From Rhodospirillaceae bacterium (GTDB lineage Bacteria > Pseudomonadota > Alphaproteobacteria > UBA8366), in the NCBI GenBank assembly GCA_002715005.1, contig PAXN01000004.1:16616-54378 (forward strand): 37,763 nt of DNA. Reading direction: 5' to 3'. The translations under genes were made by a program, and so were the position numbers. Positions 31,678-37,763 of the stretch are shown here, piece by piece (position 1 is the first letter of the stretch; each line of letters starts with the position of its first letter). The notes under the pieces were generated by a model that saw only the letters and a program-made list of their open reading frames with translations, ran no database searches and was not told the origin of the DNA.

Positions 31678-33449
31678 GTTTGTATCATCAGAATGAAAGC
31701 AACCTGAACAAGCGTCTGAGATTACTTTCGATGAAACGGTCGAAACCTTGTCTGAGAACACCAATCTGCGGAATTTCATTTATGCACTTGCGCGGTTCTA
31801 TCCCTCTATTTGTGGCAGTCGCGTTTTTGGCTGGAATTATCCCAATGTCCGCTTGGGCATTTTGGGGGAACGAAAAATCCCAAGATAAAGCGTGTTCTGA
31901 GAGCCCAGCGCTTTGTTTGGCGATCGATTTGCTGCGCAATGTAGAAAAGGGAAATCGAGTGGCACTTCGTCCCTTAATACCGCGCGAAACGGGATTGCCT
32001 GCTGCGATTAGTAGACGGTTATATGAGGATATCTTGCAAGCTCTATCCAAGGTGTCGAAGGGCAGACAGGAAATTATCGCGCGCTCTCGTCTCGGCAAGA
32101 TTTGGGATAGTTGGGAAAATCAATATGAAACGGATATACAACGATTCATTAAGGAAACGCGCGCCGATGTAGAGATAATCTGCGAAAGAACCGCAAGACC
32201 GGAAGCGGTCGGTCTATCCTGCACCTCAACCGCGCTTTCGAGCGGAAAGCATGTCGGCGAAGGCCGCGCTGTCTTCCCGCAAAAGGATATTTTCACACCG
32301 GAAATATTGGATATTGCGGTTACTGCATTGGCAAAAAATTTACTGGTGGATCTGGAAGCTGCTAAGCCTGCTAAATTGGGTGTGCTTTTAGATATGAACT
32401 CTGGGTCCTCTAGTGAACTCGCCAATTTTCTTGGGAAACGACTACTGGCTGCGCTTAATCCAATGCTCATTGCCGAACAAAGGACCAAGAGAAAACAAAA
32501 GGAATTGAACCAGGCGGTGAAGGGCGATAGTTCAATTCTTGTTTCGTCGGGAGGCGAATTTACGCTCAATTGTGAAATTTTGCCGGAGAAAAACCGTGTG
32601 ACATTGGACGCCAGGCTATCGGATGGCGCCCGCCGAATATCCTATCGGTCTGTTACGATCGATCCCAAAAGTATTCCTGCTAGATATCTTAGCTCCCCGG
32701 GAGGTTTGGCAAAACAATATGTCGCGACGGGCGTGGCAATTATCTCCAAAAAATTAGACCGGCAAAGCGCAATTCGCGCCGCCCGTAACCTTGCGCGCGC
32801 GCGCGTTGTGGCGCAAGCGTTGGCAATCCAAGCGCCGGCCATTCGGGAGGTTCGAACTGAAGCGCATGGCATGCGAGTTTTACAAGGAACTCTAGACAAG
32901 GGGGTGCCGTTGCACGAGCAATTTCGCCGTCTTGATGACGGCGGCGCCAACCGACTGACTTATGAGCTTCGGGCTACGGTGAAGTATGTGGGAAGCAAGG
33001 CGCATCCGAATATTTCCGCTCACCTCAACAAAAAAGTCTATCGTGCTGGGCTCGACCCTATTTCGATCAGGCTCAGTGCTAAAACCGCAGCACGAATTGC
33101 CGTTTTTGGATGGGGCGCTGATAATAAAGTAATCCGCCTATATCCTAATAGGCTTGATCCCGACTTATTTTTGCCTGCGGGAGGCGTTTTGGCGTTGCCA
33201 AGGAAGGACGAAGCAAGAATTTTGTCTGCGCCGATGCCGGGTAATAATAATCAACAGGATCATGAAGCCTTGATCCTTGTGGCGGCCAATGGAGTGGTAC
33301 CATTTTCAAAGATCGTGCCGCTGGCCGGGATAAGCGTTGGTGGAACCATGGATGTGGCAATTGGTATTGGTACGTTTTTCGAGAGGCTTGCGGAGTACGA
33401 TTTAGCACAAATGACGATCCGAATTTTACCCTACCAGGTGGTCGATTAG
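31674..33449 (+). CDS. Secreted protein with DUF4384-like C-terminal domain
   Basis: 591 residues from the coupled ATG 31674. A classical signal peptide begins only at Met37 (MHLRGSIPLFVAVAFLAGII), so translation may really start at 31782. Residues about 95-330 look like a CsgG/FlgO-type periplasmic fold (LPAAISRRLYEDILQALSKV, EIIARSRLGKIWDSW, ADVEIICERTA). A helical segment at 362-390 (RAARNLARARVVAQALAI) is LPP20/FlgT-like. The DUF4384-like part spans about 455-560 (VYRAGLDPISIRLSAKT, IAVFGWGADNKVIRLYPN, LPAGGVLALP). It is the last gene of the cluster. Domain names other than DUF4384 are tentative. Confidence 0.75.
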   Translation: MSLYHQNESNLNKRLRLLSMKRSKPCLRTPICGISFMHLRGSIPLFVAVAFLAGIIPMSAWAFWGNEKSQDKACSESPALCLAIDLLRNVEKGNRVALRPLIPRETGLPAAISRRLYEDILQALSKVSKGRQEIIARSRLGKIWDSWENQYETDIQRFIKETRADVEIICERTARPEAVGLSCTSTALSSGKHVGEGRAVFPQKDIFTPEILDIAVTALAKNLLVDLEAAKPAKLGVLLDMNSGSSSELANFLGKRLLAALNPMLIAEQRTKRKQKELNQAVKGDSSILVSSGGEFTLNCEILPEKNRVTLDARLSDGARRISYRSVTIDPKSIPARYLSSPGGLAKQYVATGVAIISKKLDRQSAIRAARNLARARVVAQALAIQAPAIREVRTEAHGMRVLQGTLDKGVPLHEQFRRLDDGGANRLTYELRATVKYVGSKAHPNISAHLNKKVYRAGLDPISIRLSAKTAARIAVFGWGADNKVIRLYPNRLDPDLFLPAGGVLALPRKDEARILSAPMPGNNNQQDHEALILVAANGVVPFSKIVPLAGISVGGTMDVAIGIGTFFERLAEYDLAQMTIRILPYQVVD

Positions 33450-33461
33450 GCTTTAAAGCGT

Positions 33462-33485
33462 GACCGCCAAATCTCCATCGCGGTC
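33462..33485 (+). terminator. Hairpin at the end of the envelope cluster
   Basis: GACCGC...GCGGTC with a 12-base loop, 12 bases past the stop of the DUF4384 gene. There is no T-run after it, so it may end the transcript only with Rho or protect its 3' end. The remaining bases to 33700 show no gene. Confidence 0.3.
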
Positions 33486-33700
33486 TGCGCCGGAATAAAT
33501 TATCTCTGCTCATCTTATACGACCTGGTTACAGCATTGATGCTGATGGCTGTTCTGACTACTTTATATTTCTAGTGGATGAGGGCTGAAGAGGGATCAGA
33601 TGCCCATTAAGGATTATAAACCACCATTACGCTCTGGTTCTTTGCGATCTGTACGAGTTCCTTTTAGGATTTCCATTCAGTTCCACTAGGTCACTCCGCC

Positions 33701-33889
33701 CTAATTATATGGCGAATACCCAGAAGATTTTCGGGACCAGTAATTACCGGGTTCATATGACTGATCCAGAGACATGAGATTTGATACAATCCTATCTCTC
33801 CAACCGGATTCAACGAATTTAAATTTTATTTCATCTGAGTAGATCATCAATCCAATCGCGACGCAGACTCCTAATAATATTTTTGTCAT
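33701..33889 (-). CDS. Small secreted or membrane-anchored protein, 62 residues
   Basis: ATG 33889 with an AGGAT ribosome-site-like sequence just upstream. MTKILLGVCVAIGLMIYSDE is an N-terminal hydrophobic segment, either a signal peptide or an anchor. The rest is polar and aromatic (SGWRDRIVSNLMSLDQSY, GNYWSRKSSGYSPYN). No family recognised. It stands alone in an AT-rich gap, on the opposite strand to the preceding cluster. Confidence 0.45.
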   Translation of the reverse strand: MTKILLGVCVAIGLMIYSDEIKFKFVESGWRDRIVSNLMSLDQSYEPGNYWSRKSSGYSPYN

Positions 33890-34104
33890 CACCACATCCT
33901 ATTTAAGTACTCTATTTGAAGATATGGAAGGAATAGACGAAGAATTGGATTACCCTAGCAGCCGATCCGTCTATGATTTCGCTCTATGCAGGGCTTGGCG
34001 ACGTGCGCCAAACAGATGGAAAACGCTAATTCTCGATCAAATTCGGTCTCGACCGTTTCAATAGTAAACCAATGACCTGCCTAGATTTTGATCGCTTTTC
34101 CAAT

Positions 34105-34293
34105 TTAAAGGCACATCGCTTGGGCATCATATCCATTTTCTGAAATCGTCAGGACGGCGGTGTCACTGTTCGTTAAACGAACACAGAATTCATCATCTGA
34201 GGAGCGCCAAGATAAATATTTATCAAGATCTAAGGTCACGGTTTTCACAGATGTTGCTTCGTATAAAGCAGATATTATTTCCAACCGTTCCAA
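34105..34293 (-). CDS. Small open frame overlapping the end of the large secreted protein gene
   Basis: About 62 codons, only TTG starts (34293 or 34284), no ribosome site. It overlaps the upstream gene's last 19 bases in another frame. The peptide (KTVTLDLDKYLSWRSSDD, FCVRLTNSDTAVLTISENG) looks protein-like. It could be a coupled small gene, or the end of a formerly longer protein separated by a frameshift. Evidence is weak. Confidence 0.3.
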   Translation of the reverse strand: MERLEIISALYEATSVKTVTLDLDKYLSWRSSDDEFCVRLTNSDTAVLTISENGYDAQAMCL

Positions 34294-36428
34294 TCATCAG
34301 AAGCGCCGCTTCCGCAATAATTCCAAGAACCTTTAAATTTATTATTTGCATCATTTACCTCACCCCAGAGGTTACCCCAACATTGAGTCTTTACTCCATT
34401 ACGCGAGGTTTTGGTGCTTCCACAACCTGGCTCTTCTTGACCACAATTTCTTGCCCAGTAGCCTTTGTAAAAAATTCCATCACTAGAGGACAATGAAACC
34501 CAGCCCATCGCCCTATCATTATAACGGGCCGTAAACCTACCATCTGCATCTACCGCTACCACAACCGGGCCCCAAGTGCTTTGCCATACTTCGCCTCCTG
34601 ACGTATCGCCAACCGTTCCATTTTGAAGTGTTGCTATGCGAGCCCGAAGACGCTTCTCAGCTTCTGCTTTCTTTCGCGCTTCGGCTTCAGCTGCACGAAG
34701 GCGCTCTATCTCCTCAGCTTCAGCTCGGCGACGTTTTTCTGCCTCTATTTCTGCAGCGCGGCGAAGGCGCTCTTCCTCTTTGGCCCGCCGTGCTTGTATC
34801 TCCGCAAGCTCGCGGCGTTTTCGCTCAAGTTCAGGATCTAGAGAACCCATTGACGCCGTAAATTCATATGCTTGGCCAACGCCACACTCTTTTATGTACC
34901 CGTTAAATGTTCCGTTTAAGGGTTTTTTAAATGCCACGATTGATCCCCAGCACGATGACGGTTGCCCATCTAATGTCTGGTATTGGGCAGACCAACCATT
35001 TTTCTTATAAGTACGGGCCTTCTTTGAGCTCCGACAAGTTTGGTAATCTCTAGTGTTGTCTGTATTATTGGTCTTACTCCACCACTGATCAAATGCTGTA
35101 TACCCCCGGCATTTCCTAGCCCAATGCCCAGTATATTTTTTTCCATCTTTCGTCCACATTCTAATGACGCCATTAGCATGTGCAGAAAATTTTGCAGCGA
35201 AATGGCTTTTGGCATTATTATTTCCTGGATTATCGCGCAATACAGCAATTGGACCTAAAGTGGTTTTCCAAATTGGAAAACTTTCTGCGTTTTTTAACAC
35301 AGAAAATGTTCCTCTTTTAAGCGACCCAAAACTTCCATCAGGCATTTTCTTTTGTGGCTTTAGTCTTTTGATATTGGTTATTGCTGCGTAATCGTGCTGC
35401 GGTCGCATTATTGGGCGGCCGCATTCAGTGAAGTAAAATGTATCCCCGTTTTCCTGAATTTGGCACTGAGCTTTGATCAGGCCAGGACGATCACCTTTCC
35501 AGTAGGATACGAGAACAAGATACTGCTCGTTTCCTAATGATTTCAGATATTCAATTGTGCCGTGCCACCTTCCATTATTGTGATGCACGAAATTATAGAT
35601 TGGTTTGGATTTCAATTCTAATGACTGAGTGAATGCTGCTTCCTTAATATCCAGTAGACCTTGCTTTTCATGACTAAATAGGCGGTAATCTGGATCTTGG
35701 TTTGGGTCACCTTCAGAACCTATTTTTGGCTTTTCAAAGACTGCGTTTCTGCCTACGACTACACGCCAGTCGAAACCATCAATTTTTTGCACCCAGATAC
35801 AATGCTGACGCATAACAGCGTGTGCCATGCCTTTTATGTTGCCGCCTTCACTATATCGCGGGTGGTGTTTTGCGAAGTCTTTGTTATAAACTTTTGTGCC
35901 GGGTTTCCATTTCTCTGGAATAGGCTTGCATGTATTAAAGTCAGATGGGATGAGGCCTGGTGTCTTGGCGATGGTTTCTGGCTTTGCAGATATTTTTTGC
36001 TTCGCTGTGCCCGCTCGGACATAACTTAGTGTATTTCCTAGACCAACAAGAGATAAGTTTAATTCAGTTTTAGATAGTTTAACGATTGCCAGACACATCT
36101 CCTCATCATCGGGGAAGACCACAAATTTTCCATTTGCGTCAATATTGCCTCCATGATTCAAACAATTGTTTGCAACTGCAAAATTGTTTGATTCTTGGAT
36201 TTTATTTTCATACTTACCAATCCACTTTTGTCCAGCTACCGTTAGTGATGCTTTTTGATCATTAACGCTTGTCCAATTACCCTGGAGTTGAGCAACGTTG
36301 TCAGCGTTTGCTGTGCCGGCACTGGTCAAAATTAGTAGCGCGAAGGTAGCGAAAAATTTTGTGACATGAAAAATGTCGGTATCATCCGCGAAGAAACAGC
36401 ATATTAGTCGCGGCATCAAACGGTTCAT
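34275..36428 (-). CDS. Large secreted protein with duplicated Cys/Trp-rich domain around a charged helix
   Basis: 717 residues from ATG 36428, preceded by GAAGGT; a longer in-frame start at 36563 has no ribosome site. The signal peptide ends near SAGTANA (about residue 42). An N-terminal small beta domain follows (QGNWTSVND ... LSLVGLGNTLSYVRAG). Repeat A is at about 383-522 (WKTTLGPIAVL, YTGHWARKCRG, CWGSIVAF, GTFNGYIKECGVGQ). A highly charged Arg/Glu/Ala single helix lies at 532-603. Repeat B is at about 612-711 (WQSTWGPVVVA, YKGYWARNCGQ, CWGNLWGEV, FKGSWNYCGSG). Conserved cysteines in both repeats suggest disulfides in the periplasm or outside. No family name is known to me. Confidence 0.8.
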   Translation of the reverse strand: MNRLMPRLICCFFADDTDIFHVTKFFATFALLILTSAGTANADNVAQLQGNWTSVNDQKASLTVAGQKWIGKYENKIQESNNFAVANNCLNHGGNIDANGKFVVFPDDEEMCLAIVKLSKTELNLSLVGLGNTLSYVRAGTAKQKISAKPETIAKTPGLIPSDFNTCKPIPEKWKPGTKVYNKDFAKHHPRYSEGGNIKGMAHAVMRQHCIWVQKIDGFDWRVVVGRNAVFEKPKIGSEGDPNQDPDYRLFSHEKQGLLDIKEAAFTQSLELKSKPIYNFVHHNNGRWHGTIEYLKSLGNEQYLVLVSYWKGDRPGLIKAQCQIQENGDTFYFTECGRPIMRPQHDYAAITNIKRLKPQKKMPDGSFGSLKRGTFSVLKNAESFPIWKTTLGPIAVLRDNPGNNNAKSHFAAKFSAHANGVIRMWTKDGKKYTGHWARKCRGYTAFDQWWSKTNNTDNTRDYQTCRSSKKARTYKKNGWSAQYQTLDGQPSSCWGSIVAFKKPLNGTFNGYIKECGVGQAYEFTASMGSLDPELERKRRELAEIQARRAKEEERLRRAAEIEAEKRRRAEAEEIERLRAAEAEARKKAEAEKRLRARIATLQNGTVGDTSGGEVWQSTWGPVVVAVDADGRFTARYNDRAMGWVSLSSSDGIFYKGYWARNCGQEEPGCGSTKTSRNGVKTQCWGNLWGEVNDANNKFKGSWNYCGSGASDDWNGWK

Positions 36429-36914
36429 GTCTGAGCGACCTTCACTTGTTGCCGGGTCCTTGTTGTCTCTTAACAACTCGACGTAGAGATTGTTCAGACG
36501 GCTGCTCGTATTGATAAAAAACAACTTCCTAACAAGTTTATTACTAATCATTTGGCTGTCCATAAGTCAGGCATCGGTTAGGAACCATTGTAAATTAATA
36601 ATCCATTTGATTTCACCCGAGAATCCATTTCCCAAACAAAAAACTTAGCGACTACTAAAACCACTCTTTCGTGAAAGTATAAAGTCCCGTTATACAAATA
36701 AATGTAAATTAAGTTTATCCAATTAAAAATTGTTATTAAAAAATGGTAAAATAATTATAATATAATATAAATAAAAGTACCTTAGAATTATTTTTACCAT
36801 TATTTTGTACGTTATACCCCCAAACTTTACTAAACTCATTTCTATGAAAACCCGAGTATAACATTCTGCCAGATAATTATTTTGCTTCTTTGAGGCGCTT
36901 GCGCCAAGGAAAAA
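36429..36914. other. AT-rich gap upstream of the large secreted protein
   Basis: Very AT-rich, with no supported gene. It probably contains the promoter of the minus-strand gene. Apart from the palindrome listed next, only a small CTTTC-GT-GAAAG repeat near 36666 is seen. Confidence 0.5.
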
Positions 36915-36920
36915 TAATTA
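36874..36920. repeat. 47-nt near-palindrome with perfect 10-bp outer arms
   Basis: Outer arms TAATTATTTT (36874-36883) and AAAATAATTA (36911-36920) are perfect inverted repeats. The core GGCGC-TT-GCGCC is also perfect, with a few mismatches between. It can fold into one long hairpin on either strand. Its right arm touches the 5' end of the Sel1 pseudogene. The GC core inside very AT-rich DNA suggests a palindromic repeat element; a terminator is less likely because both sides lack a downstream T-run. Confidence 0.7.
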
Positions 36921-37253
36921 GTCCCATTTTGCCTAACTCTCTTCATCTTAATCGGGAGTGTAGGGGTAAGTGAAAGTACTGCTTTCAAAAAGGGTTGGAC
37001 CGCATTCTAAAATAAGGACTAAGCAACTGCTGTGCGTGAATGGACACCTCTTGCGGAACAGGGACATTTACTTGCCTAGGTCAATCTGGATAGGATTTAC
37101 TATAAAGGAATAGGTGTTTCTCAAAACCATAAGATTGCGTTGAAGTTTCACAGACTTATTTTGAAAAATGATGCTGCCAACAAAAAACAAAAAGAACTTG
37201 CAAGGGGCTATATTAAAAATAGTGAGCAAGAAAAAAAATTAAAAGGTAAATAA
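36918..37253 (+). pseudogene. Sel1-repeat secreted protein, inactivated by nonsense codons
   Basis: One frame reads LVPFCLTLFILIGSVGVSES (a signal-peptide-like start), then AFKKGWTAF-stop-NKD-stop-ATAVREWTPLAEQG, then HLLA-stop-VNLDRIYYKGIGVSQNH and KIALKFHRL. It ends at TAA 37251. These are the standard pieces of a Sel1 protein (GDYATALREW-PLAEQG, NLG-MY-GQGV-QD). The stops at 37008 (TAA for a Gln codon), 37020 (TAA for Tyr) and 37077 (TAG for Gln) are each one base from the expected codon, and no start codon remains. Sel1 proteins are helical-repeat scaffolds. Confidence 0.82.
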
Positions 37254-37308
37254 AAAATAATATCAATAAGTAATATAAAATTATTATTTTATAAAAGGAT
37301 TGTATGTT

Positions 37309-37578
37309 ATGGTTGATACGAAAATGGAAAGAAGTATATTTGGAAAAATAGCGAAATATATTTTTATAATTTTTAATATAATAATGTTTATAGCGTTAAT
37401 TTCTATTTTTCTATCAATAGATTCATTTGATGTGTCTTCTCCAGGATTATATGAAGATAAAGAGAAAATGTCCGAGTTTATGATGAAAGGTACATTTTTG
37501 TGGTTTCTCTTTTTTGCGTGGGCAGTAGGAGATTTGATACTAGGGGTTTGGGTTTTATGCACTCGCCCAAAAAAATAA
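37309..37578 (+). CDS. Small two-helix inner-membrane protein
   Basis: 89 residues from ATG 37309, about 10 bases after AAAGG; an in-frame TTG at 37300 is less likely. Two membrane helices at about 10-33 (KIAKYIFIIFNIIMFIALIS) and 59-82 (FLWFLFFAWAVGDLILGVWV), ending in CTRPKK. The end pattern GD-x-ILG-x-x-VL-x-TRPK is shared by a family of small uncharacterised proteobacterial membrane proteins. The gene body is very AT-rich, unlike the housekeeping genes. Confidence 0.7.
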   Translation: MVDTKMERSIFGKIAKYIFIIFNIIMFIALISIFLSIDSFDVSSPGLYEDKEKMSEFMMKGTFLWFLFFAWAVGDLILGVWVLCTRPKK

Positions 37579-37763
37579 AAGAGGCGTCATCATGAATTGT
37601 CATACTGCTGTCTGAGCAGGGTAGTGCCTTTGCCGATATGTGGGAAAATCTTGGTGGCTCCAATGGGAATGATATAGATGCCAAGGTGTGAGACCTCGCT
37701 ACCACTCATATAAACCCATCCCAACTGACCCTATTAAACTTGTCAAAATCACCAGTGTTTTAA
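37579..37763. other. Window end, possible short gene remnant
   Basis: A + strand stretch reading LSEQGSAFADMWENLGGSNG and ending at TGA near 37690 faintly resembles a Sel1 repeat (AEQGxAxAxxNLG). It may be another decayed copy. Too short to assign. Confidence 0.2.

Noticed and set aside
21315-33449. Type VI secretion or flagellar gene cluster
   Set aside because: No sheath, VgrG, ClpV, IcmF/DotU, flagellin, hook or rod-like proteins are present; only stator-like, lipoprotein and wall-binding parts are seen.
34636-35010. Open frame rich in Ser/Arg on the + strand
   Set aside because: It is antisense to the charged Arg/Glu/Ala helix of the large secreted protein; its low complexity comes from that repeat.
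37478-37705. Minus-strand open frame near the window end
   Set aside because: It overlaps the well-supported membrane protein gene, has no ribosome site and no recognisable features.
1-37763. CRISPR array, insertion sequence or prophage
   Set aside because: No regularly spaced direct repeats, transposase, integrase or phage structural genes were seen on either strand.

Overview
The window reads as chromosomal DNA of an alphaproteobacterium, most like Rhodospirillales and relatives. The support is conserved gene content and order: PBP1a followed by RF2; glnE divergent from a YhdP/AsmA-like gene; tyrS next to anmK; then an alpha/beta hydrolase and cysE beside cysteine desulfurases. This assignment is inference from gene order and protein character, not from a database search.

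Positions 1-20995 are mostly housekeeping. They hold mrcA, prfB (with its programmed +1 frameshift intact), a ferritin-like DUF455 gene overlapping glnE, a yhdP-type gene interrupted by an in-frame TGA, tyrS, anmK, an alpha/beta hydrolase, cysE, a truncated iscR relic, two cysteine desulfurases, an ISC-type ferredoxin, tenA, mnmA and an elongator tRNA-Met with a clear promoter. The Fe-S block looks eroded: the regulator survives only as a stub of its DNA-binding part, and there is no iscU/iscA/hscBA or suf gene beside the desulfurases.

Positions 21315-33449 hold twelve or more same-strand, tightly spaced genes that look like one envelope-spanning machine. In order they encode a small protein with a MotB/TolR-like N-terminal membrane helix, a lytic transglycosylase, two unrecognised cytoplasmic proteins, and a membrane protein whose cytoplasmic half looks like a Lon (S16) protease domain. 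Then come a lipoprotein, two small secreted proteins, a MotA/TolQ/ExbB-like four-helix membrane protein, two N-anchored linker proteins of TolA/TonB type, a second lipoprotein, an OmpA/Pal-like peptidoglycan-binding protein and a secreted protein ending in a DUF4384-like domain. I do not recognise this combination as a described system. It resembles Tol-Pal or a flagellar-stator-type energised complex, and it is the best candidate here for something new.

From about 33500 to the end the DNA becomes AT-rich and gene-poor. It holds a small secreted protein, a large secreted protein with two diverged copies of a Cys/Trp-rich domain around a charged helix, a 47-nt palindrome, a Sel1-repeat pseudogene with three clear nonsense codons, and a two-helix membrane protein. 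This tail looks like a decaying accessory region.
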